Shown here in pieces: positions 43,251-54,225 of a stretch of 64,000 nucleotides of DNA. Under the pieces are notes generated by a model that saw only the letters and a program-made list of their open reading frames with translations, was not told the DNA's origin and made no database searches. Position 1 is the first letter of the stretch. Each line of letters opens with the position of its first letter. Made by a program: the position numbers and the translations under genes. The DNA comes from Craterostigma plantagineum (Eukaryota > Streptophyta > Magnoliopsida > Lamiales > Linderniaceae), in the NCBI GenBank assembly GCA_027422505.1, contig JAPQWV010000018.1:10682001-10746000 (forward strand), in the 5' to 3' direction.

Positions 43251-43742
43251 AAACACCCATTTTGTCTCGATAATGGTTTTCCCATGCGGACGGGGTACTA
43301 AGGTCCACACTTGAAGACGCTTGAATTGGTTGATCTCATCTTGCATTGCTATTACCCAATCTGGGTCCTTTAGTGTATCTGCTACCTTGGTTGGCTCATT
43401 TTGGCTTAAGAAGCAGCTGAAGAGACTGCGTTGATGACGTGTCCGTACTCCACTCGAAGGATCATCAATAATCTGATTAACTGGATGTGCTCGAGTCCAC
43501 TTGCGCTCAGGTGGCAGAGCTGAAGTATCTGCATCGACCATTTGTGGATCGAGATTTCCAGTTATCTCAGGTTGATCAAGAGGTTGAGGTAAGTCTGATT
43601 CTTCACTTGGGTTGAGCAACTCGGATGAGACTTCCTCATTGACTATTGTAGGTTCTTCAGTGGTCTGTGGTAATTCTGAATCGGGTGAGGTAGGGACATT
43701 TGAAGAACTTGGTACATCGGCCTCGGTGAGTGGGGGATCCAC
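43233..43742 (-). pseudogene. Element C integrase-RT linker (169 aa)
   Basis: Acidic, S/P/E-rich variable linker ending in [31 protein letters not shown] and the first RT residues (WTLVPRPHGKTI). It matches element B at 18,694-18,317. The interval 43,743-43,921 is the same linker in broken frames. Confidence 0.75.
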
Positions 43743-43921
43743 TAACGGTGTAGCAATAATGGTGTTCGCCGGTATACGAGCTCAAATAGAGAACCCAATT
43801 CCTCCAACGCAAGTCTTAGAGCTTCTTCTGACATTGAATCCTGAGTTGTTACCATCTTCTGTTGGTTTTGTGCCAACACACCAGTGAATGCGAGTTCTGA
43901 ACTGTCGTAATCAGAAGCCAT

Positions 43922-44960
43922 CTAGTTTGGCACGGCTCCTGAACTGAAGTGTGCAGGAGCCATGGCTGCCACTTCGTAGAAAGTGACATTGTAGCTTTCT
44001 TTCATTGAACGATTGGACTTGATGTATACTCGATACGCCTTTGAAGTTGATGAATACCCGACAAATGTGGCTTTGAACGCTTTAGGGTTGAACTTAACAG
44101 GTTGCTCTTTATCGTTCGCCACAAAGCACTTGCATCCGAAGACCTTGAAGAAGGAAATATTGGGTACTCGGTTGTTTATTATTTCGTACGGAGTTTTGTC
44201 GAAGCGCTTGTGAACCACGTCCTGTTTTGAGTGAAACGTGCGGTATTAACTGCTTCAGCCCGAAGAAAGTGTGGGAGGCCAGAATGAATTAGCATCGTGT
44301 GTGCGGCTTCCACTAAAGTTCGGTTCTTCCTTTCAACGACACCGTTCTGTTGAGGCGTCTTGGCGGCTGAGATTTGCTGACTAATTCCAAGTTTCTGATA
44401 AAATTCAGTGAGGTACTTGTTCTTGAACTCAGTGCCGTTGTCCGTTCTGATGACTTGGTTGGTTTGTTGCAGCAAATTCTGAGTAGTGTTCACAAAATTA
44501 ATTATCAAGTCCCCTGTCTCATCTTTAGTTCGGAGGAACTTCGTCCATGTGTAGAGAGAGTAATCATCAACAATGACCAGAATGTACTTGCGTCCGTTGA
44601 TACTCTATGTTGCATTGGTCCACAGAGGTCCATGTGAAGCAATTCCAAGGGACGTGAAGTAGATGCAATCTGCTTCAAGTGATGGGATGCTCGCTTCATT
44701 TTTCCTAGTTGGCACGCCGAACATTGATGATCTTTTTGTAGTATAATGGTTGATAGACCGTGAACAACCTTTTTCGTTGATAATCGTTGAAAAGCTTTGA
44801 TGTATAGATGAGACACACGTTGATGCCATAAGCTGTTCCTCTGAATCGTAATCTGGGAGATGAGGCAAACAGCTACCGTAGTCCACACGGACGTCAGATT
44901 AATAGTGTAAAGATTGGATTTTCGAAGTCCTTGGAGGATTTCGTTGTTCTGACTGTCCAA
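43922..44960 (-). pseudogene. Element C integrase with GAG-pre-integrase
   Basis: 44,960-44,505 holds the HHCC domain (LWHQRVSHL, CSACQLGKMKR) and the first catalytic Asp (LLHMDLCGPM). 44,508-44,179 has RTDNGTEF and GVVERKNRT. 44,218-43,922 has FGCKCFVAND and ATFVGYS. The three parts lie in different frames, with shifts near 44,590, 44,510 and 44,220. Confidence 0.85.
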
Positions 44961-45065
44961 TATTCGGCACCGGTCAGCAAAAAAGACAACCTGAATCCTT
45001 TGTCGCAGAATTGACCTATGCTAAACAAGTTATGGCGGAGACCTTCGGCGTAGAATCCTTTATCG

Positions 45066-45221
45066 TCAGCTTATCCAAATGATATCCCCAAGCACTAAAA
45101 TAGGAGTTGAGTCGTTGTTCCCAAATATGACTTTTCCATTAGGTCGGTCTTGGTAGTTGCACAACAGCTCTTGTGTTCCCGTCATGTGTGTGGAGCAACC
45201 AAAGTCGAGGTACCACACATG
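45066..45221 (-). pseudogene. Element C protease fragment
   Basis: HVWYLDFGCSTHMTG, with the active-site Asp kept (Ser after it replaced by Phe), followed by FGNNDSTPIL. The coding sequence is cut exactly at the F LTR; residues upstream of HVWYLD in the open frame belong to F. The rest of the protease, about 44,961-45,065, is in broken frames. Confidence 0.75.
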
Positions 45222-47517
45222 TGTTAGGGAGTGTGCCCTCGGACTGCCATACGAGACTAGGAATAGTATAGGGCGCACAATGATGTATAGGTCGATATAC
45301 AGTCTTATTGTATATACTGTTAAAATAAAGTAGTGAATATTATTTTCATTATAGTAAAGGCATTATTATTTATTTATCGAATTTAAAGTCTGCTTGGTAT
45401 CTGGCGGTGCGATAAATAAATAACACCCGAATGTTTGAGTTGGACGTCTGATTCTCGTGGGGACGAGGGAGGAGACACCGGACGGTCCTTAATCTCAGCA
45501 TTAAATAAAAGTCCGTAAGTCAAAGGATTCTAGGTGGGTGACTAGATATCCGAATATGACTTATTCATTGACGACCACATAGTATCGGTGGTGTCACCGA
45601 TAGGGTCACTGACGGATTTGCTTTCGCGATTTCGATTTGTCGCTAGTTGGCTAGGTCTGCAGGTGTTCGGAAAAGGGACACGGGCCAGCGATGAAACGCA
45701 ACTGACTTTACGGAGGTGATTGCCGGGCTTTGACTGCTGTCGGGATTCACTGCCTATATTCGTATAGGTTGACGTCCTATAAGGTAATTGGAGTACGACG
45801 ATTAAAGCCTTCGGCCGAAGCTTGAAAAGCTCGCTCGTATTAGATACGGAGCAGAGTTTAAATAATCGGTTGTAGCTCAATTATAACATAGAGTTGGGTT
45901 AGTGAGTTTGACGTTTACATGGCTCTCACATAACCGGGACCCAAGTGAAAGGCGTAAGATGTATTTAAATGTCTACACTATAGTCGGTTCGCCCGAATTT
46001 CGATTGGATCAAAATTCGTTCTCAACTGGGATCTGTCCGGTACTGCGGGATTGGCTAGGCGAATACCGGGACTCGCGGATTCGTCCCGTGCCAGTTGAGA
46101 GGGACCTAGAGAGTCGCGCTTAAAAATGGTAATGAACTTGAGCGAAAACGGCGGACTTTTCTCTAGAACCTAACGAATGAGATTCGTTGAGGTAGTGGCA
46201 TAGTTGATACGAGGTGTCGACGATTTATTTAAGTTTCGGTGACGATCACGGGAATAATTAGGACTTGAGATTGTCTTAAGTGTTTAATTAATTAACTAAA
46301 TGAGGCTCGATTGTAATTAAATAATTAGATTGGATTTAATTATTTTATTACTTAAAATTGAGGGACTAAATTGAGAATTTAGAAACCTCATGGGCTTAAT
46401 TGAAAGTATGCATGTTGACTTGGTCTTGGACATGTGTCAATTCCATTTCATGCCACATTGGTTGAGGTGGCATATGAGTCATTCATTGAGAGCATGACAA
46501 GTGTTAATAAAAAATAATAAACATCCTTAGTGGGATTTTACTACAAGCATGAAAATAGAAATAACATGCATAAGAGAGTTAAGAGGGAACTTGATTCTTG
46601 TGAATAAAAATGAGAAAAGTAACGTGAGTTTTCTCTAATGCAAAGCACTTGGTCATTTTGCTCTCATCAACCAAAACTAGAGAATTAGAAAGTGTGTAGT
46701 TGGTACTTCTTAAACCACATTATTAAAAGCCATGAGATCGTTCGACGAAGCCCGACGCCCGAATCGAGCTGCGTCTAGCCATCGGGAGCAGTCTCAGAGG
46801 TTGATCAAGGACATACCAGCGTGACAATCTAGCCCGGAGGCCCCGGGAACCACACGAGGCGCTGCGACGTCCATCCTAGGTGAAATCACGTTCATCGACG
46901 GTATGTTCCGAACCCTACTGATTTGATTTTATGAAAAATAACAAACGATATCAAAATGATACGGAAGACCCCTTGTTATGATTGCTGGGAAGTGTAGAAT
47001 CAATCTGGAAAATTTGGTATTGATCTAAAATCATTTCGGTTGTCAAACAGTCAAAAGATGGCAGACTGCCGCTCTAGTCGAATTGATAATTTCGAACCAC
47101 TGATTTGATCCTGCAAAAAATACCAAACGACATCGGAATGATTCGAAAGACCCCTCGTTGCGATCGTCGGGAAGTGTAGAATCAATCTGAAAAATTTGGT
47201 ATCGATCGAAAATCATTTCTGTCGCCTAATAGTCGAAACACTGTCGGTTGCCGCTTTGTTCGAACTAATTTGGAATGAAATTATTAATTCGAATAAATTT
47301 GTATTAAATTCGAATCTAAAAAGTTCGGATTAGACGTGGTCTCCTAAGGAGAGAAATATCTTGAGCCCTCAGGAGAAGCCGAAGGGCGCTAGGGCGAATT
47401 TAGATGTTGAAAATCGAAAATTCGGCACCCTACGCAGCTCGGTTCGAAACACGCTTTCGCTATCGCCACGTTGCGCTGTTCGGGGGCCGGCGTCGATTAA
47501 TCGGGCCTACCCCAACA
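45222..47517 (+). repeat. Element F 5' LTR
   Basis: TGTTAGGGAGTGTGCCCTCGG at the start resembles the E LTR start read on the minus strand (TGTTGGGGATGTGCCCTCGG). Ends CTACCCCAACA before the PBS. 2,296 bp. The small open frames within it show no family resemblance. Confidence 0.88.
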
Positions 47518-47518
47518 G

Positions 47519-47530
47519 TGGTATCAGAGC
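47519..47530 (+). promoter_or_regulatory. Element F primer-binding site (tRNA-iMet)
   Basis: TGGTATCAGAGC, one base after the LTR. Confidence 0.9.
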
Positions 47531-48590
47531 TACGGCTCATGCATGGTTCGACCAAAGGCCTCGAAAGCCGATGGGCGAACAAACGGTCGACGTAGTTTGG
47601 AGACTATCGTCGCTTGTGTCAAAATTCTGTGTTGCATGTTTATGTGGGACATTTACGTGGGCTTAGGTTCTAACCGGGTTATTTGCTTAAGGGCCGTTTG
47701 CTGCCCCCGGTATGTACATGGATTACGTGTTCGGGAAATAATTCCCCCGTGTTGTATTTTATCGCTTTATTAGATAAGTTAGATAAAATGGCGGCCGTTC
47801 GACGCAAGGCGAGATTGGAGGGTTCGACGACCCGCGTGACGAAGAGTCGACGTTTGGAGATCAAAGACCCGGTCGTTTTATGACCCATGTAATAGGACCA
47901 CTTTAGAAATAGCCCGCGAAATTGTCCATTTAAATTGCTTTCCTAGGGTTAGGAATTTAATTAACGCATTTATGTGCTCGTGCTTAATTTTTGATTTGCT
48001 ATGAGAACACAAACTCCCATAAAATACTAAGTGAGTAAAGGGATTGGATGCTCTGTCTTTTATCAAGCTCGGGTTAAGTTGTTACGAAACCTAAATGCAA
48101 GGTTTGGTTCCGGGTATGCCGGCACCTTGCATTTGCTTTCGTTTCGGCTTGCTCAAGTGCGTTAGCGCCACTCGCCAAGACCACACTATGCTGTAAAACG
48201 TACGGCTCAAGTGTGCGGTTTTGAGCAAAGTTGATAGGTCGCACTTAGACAGTCACACCGCCTTGTTCCGGATTTGCCGGCGGGGGTCCCTGACTGAGAC
48301 AAAGATGGTTGAGACATTCGACGAGGTCGGATTCGTGCGGAGCACGACTTCGCGTGCCGCTGCAAACCAATAAAACGACAGAGGTTGAGGTTTGCATCCG
48401 CCCGCGGGGACATCAACTCCACTATTGAAGTTATCAACGAAACTTCCAAAACATCCAATGGGAGAAAATGGTGTTTATGAGAAGATAGTGGGAGTCAAAC
48501 GGAATAGAAGTCCTTGTTCGCGTTTGATGATCTATACAAACAGCTTAATATGCTTTTTATTTTCTGCAGCTTTTTCTCTCAGTGTTAATT
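47531..48590. other. Element F leader
   Basis: Non-coding 1.06 kb between PBS and gag. Short open frames only; no recognised motif. Confidence 0.7.
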
Positions 48591-49380
48591 ATGTCTACCG
48601 CTTTAAACATACTGCTCAAGGAGAATAGGTTGACTGGGTCGAACTATTCAGACTGGCTTCGCAACCTGAGGATTTTCCTTCAGATTGAGAACCTAGTGTA
48701 TATCCTTGACTCCGAGTTGCCACCGGCCCCAGGGGCGCCGGCAACCGAGCAGGCTCGTGCCGCTTATGACAAGCGACTACGCGATGAGCAGTTCGTAAAG
48801 GCTCATGTCCTCGGGTCGATGAGTAACATGCTGCAGGTAGCCATGAGGGTATCGCTGACGCTCGGGTGATGGTTCAGCATCTGAAAGAGCTTTATGGTGA
48901 GACGTCAAGGACACCTCGCTATGCGGCTTCGTTGCAGCTCTTCCGATCGAGGATGTCTGAGGGTGAGAACGTCGGCGAACATGTTATGAACATGATCACC
49001 ATGATCGAGAGGTTGGAGACTCTCAATTTCCGATTTGATCGGGAATTACAAAACGATCTCATCTTGCAGTCTCTCCCTCCGCCATTCAACGCGATCATTG
49101 TGAACTATCATTTGAATGGTATGACGCTGACGCTTCCTGATTTGATGAATCAGTTAGCAACGGCTCAAGGTCAGATGAAGAGGGCAAAGCAGACTGCACT
49201 TGTCGCCACCTCTTCGAAGCCCCAGAAAGGCAAAAAGAAGAAGGGCAACAAGCTCAAGCCAACAAGGAAGGTTTCTAAGAAGAACAAATCTTCTGGAAAT
49301 CTAAGCAGACCGGTGTAAAGCCAACGGATAGGTGTCTGCATTGCGGTGCGCTTGGCCACTGGAAGCGTGCGTCAGGTATG
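48591..49380 (+). pseudogene. Element F gag
   Basis: ATG at 48,591 gives MSTALNILLKENRLTG, the same start type as E. SNYSDWLRNLRIFL and the gag polypeptide follow, with one frame change at about 48,860 into 48,866-49,318 (VQHLKELYGETSRTPRY, LILQSLPPPFNAIIVNY). The zinc knuckle begins CLHCGALGHWKR but its last Cys and following linker are deleted (HWKRASG), unlike the intact CLHCQELGHWKRDC of E. Confidence 0.82.
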
Positions 49381-49429
49381 GAACTTAATATTTTAGAAAC
49401 AGTTTGTTCTAATCTGTATACTCTACTTC

Positions 49430-49980
49430 CTGGATATTAGATTCGGGAGCTAGTACTCACATTTGTGTGTCCACGCAGGGTCTGGGACCAAGTAGAGCGC
49501 TTGGGGAGCGGGAGATCGAGGTCAGAGGGGGTAGCCGGGATAGTCTCTCGACAAGCCACGTTGGATCGAGATCTCTTACTTTGTTATCTGCGCATGTGTT
49601 GCGTTTGTACGATTGTCTTGTACTCCCGAGGGGTTTTAAGAACATCGTCTCCATTCCTGTTTTGAGCAGGAATGGTTATGTATTTAACTTTAATAAAAAT
49701 ACATGCCACATTATGTATCGAAACAAAAATAGTGGCAACGCGACATTTTTTAATGGTTTGTACTATTTAAATACCCAGAACGACGTATCTGTGAATACTA
49801 TCACAAACAAACGAAAGTCAGGAATAAATGCGAGGTACCTGTGGCATCTTTGATTAGGAAATACTGGAGAACGCAAGATCCACGAGTTAGAGAAAAATGG
49901 AATTTTGAAACCGTTGGGATCAGATCCCTATCCGACTTGTGAGTCGAGCCTCCAAGGTAAAATGACTCGATCACCCTTCA
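49430..49980 (+). pseudogene. Element F protease and GAG-pre-integrase
   Basis: Protease motif WILDSGAST near 49,430-49,455 (catalytic Asp intact). The frame then continues into 49,467-49,853 (LVLPRGFKNIVSIPVLSRNGY, GNATFFNGLYYLN), ending at a stop after YLWHL. The zinc domain continues in broken frame with CESSLQGKM; the second Cys of the usual CESC pair is lost. Confidence 0.75.
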
Positions 49981-50005
49981 CGGGGACATTAATAGAGCCA
50001 CAGAA

Positions 50006-50680
50006 ATTCTCGGTTTGATTCACACGGACGTTTGCGGGCCATTCAATGTGAAGGCTCGAGGTGACTTCCACTATTTTATTACCTTCACGGATGATCACAA
50101 CCGTTACGGACTCGTGTATCTGTTGAGGTATAAAGCTGATGCATTAGTGGAAAAGCAAACGTCAAAACTCATTAAAGCCATTCGATTGGATCGAGGAGGT
50201 GAGTACATGAGTGTCGAGTTTGACCAGTTCTTGAAGGAGAATGGTATATTATCGCAGATGACTCCGCCCGGTATGCCACAGTTGAATGGCGTGGCGGAAC
50301 GTAGAAACCGAACTTTATTAGATATGGTTCATTCTATGTTAAGCTATACAAATTTACCGATGTCATTGTGGGACACGCGCTTTTGACAGCGGCGTATACC
50401 ATAAACCGGTGTCCCTCGAAGTCTGTTAACGGCATTCTGTATGAGATATGGATTGGTTGTTTACCCAGCTTATCACATATTTGGATTTGGGGTTGCCTCG
50501 CCTATCTGAAAAAGTTGAAAACAGATAAAACTGAAGTCTAGGTCAATGAAAGGACGTTTCATAGGTTACCCCGAAGACTTTATGGGGTACCTATTCTATT
50601 TTCACGATGATCAGAGGATCGTTGTGGGCCTGCACGCACACTTTCTCAAGGAAGAGTTCATTCGAGATTGAGGCGTTGGC
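50006..50680 (+). pseudogene. Element F integrase
   Basis: IHTDVCGPF, VYLLRY, then LDRGGEYMS and GVAERRNRT: the D,D,E set is present, but about 20-30 residues between the first and second Asp are missing relative to E. The frame fails after SLWD (50,386). A remnant with GRFIGYPEDFMGY near 50,550 marks the C-terminus. Confidence 0.82.
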
Positions 50681-50839
50681 CGAGAGGTCACTCTTGAGGA
50701 GCAGTCGACCGAAACGCCCTCACAGAACTTGGAATTGGATGGTCCGAGCGAACCAGTCTTGCGACGACCTGAAAAGATGCCATGCCAACCACAGCGCTGT
50801 GGCATGCCACACGTCGAACACGACTTTGTTGCGACTAGG

Positions 50840-51073
50840 GGACTTCTGAGAGAAGATCCCGCTACTTTCGATTAAGCTATATCCGATGTTGACTCAACGA
50901 GATGGGTTGAGGCTATGCGGAATGAGATGGACTCAATGTACTCCAACAAAGTCTGGACTCTTGTAGACCTACCGAGCGGTTTTAGACCAATTGGTTGTAA
51001 ATGGATATACAAGAGAAAGATTGGATCTGACGGACAAGTTGAGACGTACAAGGCCAGGTTGGTTGTCAAGGAT
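50840..51073 (+). pseudogene. Element F reverse transcriptase, N-terminal stub
   Basis: WVEAMRNEMDSM, WTLVDLPSGFRPIGCKWIYKRK and VETYKARLVVK, then an abrupt change to unrelated sequence at about 51,073. Catalytic RT motifs and everything beyond are absent. Confidence 0.85.
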
Positions 51074-51541
51074 CTACCGTTAATTTGGCGGCTTTACAGG
51101 CGTCAAGTTCTTTCGTAAGTTCACAAACCTTAGCATTGGATTTATCTAATTGGTCTTCTAGGTTAGTGATCTTAGAAGTAGCTTCTGTTATCCTACAATT
51201 GAGATTAGCTTTCTCATTTAGATTTCTAATCAAGCAATTATAGTTACTTTCTAGACTGTCCTCTAATTCTTATATTTTTAAATCATGAGAGGGGTTTCTT
51301 CTTTTGAAGGTTCCTAGTCTCACTAAGTCTTAAGCTCTCCGTTAGTTCTTCTATTTTTGAACTCGAGCTCCTAAGTTCTAATTCGAGACTAGTAATTTTC
51401 TCCTGAGACTTAGCTAATTTCTTCTCTACTTCCTTTACGCATTTCTGCTCATATTTCATGTTAGTGTATGCTAATTGATACGATTCTAACATGGTCAATA
51501 ATGTGGAAGGAGATACTACCTCCTGAGGAGATTCGGATGCT
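51074..51541 (-). pseudogene. Element D gag coiled-coil remnant
   Basis: Homologous to element B at 21,580-22,060. Includes MKYEQKCVKEVEKKLAKSQE and SSSSKIEELTESL in the open frame 51,498-51,283; the part 51,074-51,282 matches B at 21,632-21,840 in broken frame. The left edge is the junction with F. Confidence 0.75.
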
Positions 51542-51546
51542 TGGTC

Positions 51547-52850
51547 TTAGTCCATCCTGTTGGTGGTGTCGGCGTCAGAATCCTTGTCCAGGCGGGCCAT
51601 GAGGGCAAGATTCTCTTCCTCTGAGCTACATGTATCCTCGAGCCATTGGTCTTGTTCTACCATTAGAGCTACCCCAGCTTCCTTCTGTTTTGTGAGTTGA
51701 AGCTTCCTAGAGTAGTAGTTAGCATCTATCTTCTTTGAGAGAGTACACTCTCTGGCACAGTGACCAGGTTTCCCGCAGGTAAAGCACTTCGTCGGTTCTT
51801 TGATGGTCTTGACCTCGGAGGTCTCAGGCGCACGTTCTTTGTTCTTTGTGCTTGAGGTCCTAAGTCGATTGGCTGATGATGAGGACTTCTTTTTGAAGTA
51901 CTGTTTGCTCATCATTTTCCCAATTAGTGCCAACTGCTTTCCCAGCTCTTTCATGTTAGGCTCCAAGTCTGAATCTGTTTCGTCATCAGACTCTGAGGGG
52001 GTACGAGGCTTGATGATCTTCTCTTTACGTGGTTTTGAGCTTCTATTCTCTGAGACTAGGGCAACAGAGTCATCGATATGCTTGCCCTTCTGCTGCTTCT
52101 GAATCTCGCTAATGTCTTCCTCGTGCTGGGCGAGATTGTCGAACATGGCGTGAATATCCAACTCCTCAAGATCTTTATTCTGCCGGATTTGAGTGGATAT
52201 CATTTTCCATTCTGAGGGCAGAGAGGAAGGAAATCGAATGTTAATTTCCATGTCTGTCTTTGTTATTTCAATTTTCCTCATCTCATTCAAGAGTGTGAGA
52301 TATCTTTGGTAGAGATCATGTAAGCACTCCTCGGGTTTGGCTCTAAAAGAGTCGTAAGCTGGAGAATATTTGCCTTCTTAGCTTTGATACCGACTTCCGT
52401 TCGTTGCATCATCTTATACAGCTCGTCCCACATTCCCTTAGCTGTTGGAATACTATCGATCTGCCGATGGATATCATTTGGGATCCTTTGCATAAGAGTG
52501 TTCTTGCTATCAAGTCAGGTTTAGCTCTCACTCTTTCCTCCGCAGTATATTCCCTAGGCTCTTTCAGTCGCCTAGAGGCAGGAATTGGAGGGTTAGCAGT
52601 GTTGTCACCGGGTACATTTACCCAGAACTAAGCTGGACCTTGCCCAAGTGATGAGAGAATGTCTTCTGCTTGTTCCTTTAGTTCGATAAAGTTCAGAAAT
52701 CGGCTTCTCCATACAATATATTCGCTTCTCTTGAGTATCGAGGGACGGTTGTCGTTTCCAATTGAATAGGCATCCATCTTATCTTCTAGAGTTGATGAAG
52801 GATCTTCGTTTGTTGTTTTGATACTTTGGACTGATGTTATGTGCTTCACA
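51547..52850 (-). pseudogene. Element D gag, N-terminal half with zinc knuckle
   Basis: Start region in 52,849-52,628 (MDAYSIGNDNRPSI, VWRSRFLNFI). A shift leads to 52,493-52,287 (AKGMWDELYKMM) and another to 52,290-51,547, which has DLEELDIHAMFDNLAQHEED, an acidic patch and the intact knuckle CFTCGKPGHCAREC. It then runs into QLTKQKEAGVALM. Same order as element B. The upstream MKHITSV codons are probably leader. Confidence 0.8.
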
Positions 52851-53421
52851 AGTAGTAAATCAGTTAGTAGCGTTTGATATTAAAGAAGTCGAGAATTATT
52901 TTCGATTCAACCTTTAGAGTTTGATCGAGAATAATTGCGTCGAAATAAAATGTGTTGGTTACTGCTTTCGTGCGAGAAAGTCTTTGTCAGCGAAAAATTT
53001 TACGAGCGAGAAAAATGTTAAAAATCTTTTGGTCGAGAAAAATCGCTTAATCGTGAATTTATTTCGATCGCAAAGAAACAATACGTTTAGTAAGTTTCTC
53101 GCTAAGTCAAAATAAATTCGTTGACTGGAAAAGTTTCTCGGACGCAAATGATTTTCGCTTAGTCAAACTTTGAAAGTCTGACTGAAACAGTTTTTCAACG
53201 GAAAGTTTTACGCGCGCAAAGGTCAAAATTGGTCTTCGTCGAAAAGTTTTTCGCTTAGTAATGCTCGAGAAATTTTTCTACAAAAGTCGTTCTTGTTAAA
53301 GACGACTTTATATCTGACTTTGTATTCTGATCGATAAAAATTCTCGCGTAGAGTTTTTCGATTGAGAAATTAATTTGATCGAAGAACCTAGCGAGAAAAA
53401 TTGAATTTATCGCAAAAAATG
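52851..53421. other. Element D leader, left part
   Basis: Same kind of sequence as B's leader, with many CGAGAAA/TTTCTCG words. It is cut at 53,421 by element E and resumes at 63,240. Confidence 0.65.
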
Positions 53422-53683
53422 ACTGTGCCGAAGAGAATCACGCCGACCCCGTGACGTGCCGTAAACCTACACCACCCCAAGGATGGCTAGAGATGGTGTG
53501 GAGTATTGTATTGAGATGTTTAGATGTGTATGTGATTTCTAAAACTCACAAACACTTAGGGTTTTTTCAAGAACAACCCCAAATACTCTAGCTTCTCTCT
53601 AAAATCTCTAAGTTTAGTGTGAGAAAGCTTATAAACTTATTATGGACGAAAATTCCAAGTCTATAATTGTAAAACCAAGTTTT

Positions 53684-53888
53684 TTTTTTGGTAACCGGGG
53701 AAAGCCGATGGTGAAACCCCGGGGCCGACCCACTACCTGCTAAACAGGCCGACCAGGTCAATCGCACATGTCTGGGCCCGTGTGGGCAGGCCTAGGGAAA
53801 TGTCACAGGGATGAGATTCGAACCCAGGACCTCTCCCAACATGACCCTAAGCGCCTCAGCTTGACCAGTAGAGCCAAGCCTCATCGGC
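53684..53888 (-). mobile_element. tRNA-derived SINE
   Basis: Inserted in the E LTR; the other LTR shows the empty site near 61,409. Flanked by TGTAAAACCAAGTTTT at 53,668-53,683 and 53,889-53,904. On the minus strand it begins with a pol III A-box-like TGGCTCTACTGG (53,865-53,876) and a B-box GGTTCGAATCT (53,814-53,824), has a GC-rich body and ends in a short A tail (Ts here). It would rely on a LINE for mobility. Confidence 0.88.
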
Positions 53889-54083
53889 TGTAAAACCAAG
53901 TTTTAAATCATGAAATAGACTTTAGATTTGTTTAAATGAGATCATGTCCTACATGACTCATTTTTGTTTGATTCTCTTGTTATTTTATCATCTAATGACT
54001 AGATATTGTCCCACAAATCATAACAAAAGAACAAGGAACGAAATTGGATTTGATTTGGATCAAATTTGACCAAATAACTGTCG

Positions 54084-54225
54084 GTCACGGCCTCTGACAC
54101 GACCCGTCACGGCCGCGACACATCATTGGACGACTTCTGTCGCTCGTCACGGCCGTGGTCACGGCCGTGACCATCTTCTGGAGGCTGTCACGGCCTGGGC
54201 ATGAAGTGTCACGGCCGTGACAGCC
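54084..54225. repeat. CACGGCC(GTG) word cluster, E 3' LTR
   Basis: At least six TCACGGCC words; full 10-bp palindromes CACGGCCGTG at 54,148, 54,160 and 54,210. Followed at 54,250-54,410 by a block also present at 27,180-27,345. Confidence 0.8.

Larger units (their letters stand above)
40811..45221 (-). mobile_element. Element C/D, pol half
   Basis: Copia element on the minus strand, same family as B. The probable LTR, RNase H, RT, integrase and protease are present. At 45,221 it is cut by the LTR of F. Its gag half is likely 51,074-53,421 and its 5' end 63,240-64,000. Confidence 0.75.
45222..51073 (+). mobile_element. Element F: copia retrotransposon, 3'-truncated
   Basis: Starts with a full 5' LTR and PBS, then gag, protease, integrase and the beginning of RT. 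It stops after KARLVVK in RT, where gag DNA of element D on the opposite strand begins. No 3' LTR. The left side abuts ACATG of element C (45,217-45,221). Same lineage as E by gag and LTR similarity. Confidence 0.88.

Noticed and set aside
45542..47888. Several 60-110-aa open frames as small host genes
   Set aside because: They lie in the F LTR and leader, overlap on both strands and show no family motif.
53814..53876. tRNA gene from the A and B boxes
   Set aside because: No complete cloverleaf or anticodon arm could be read; direct repeats and A tail fit a SINE instead.
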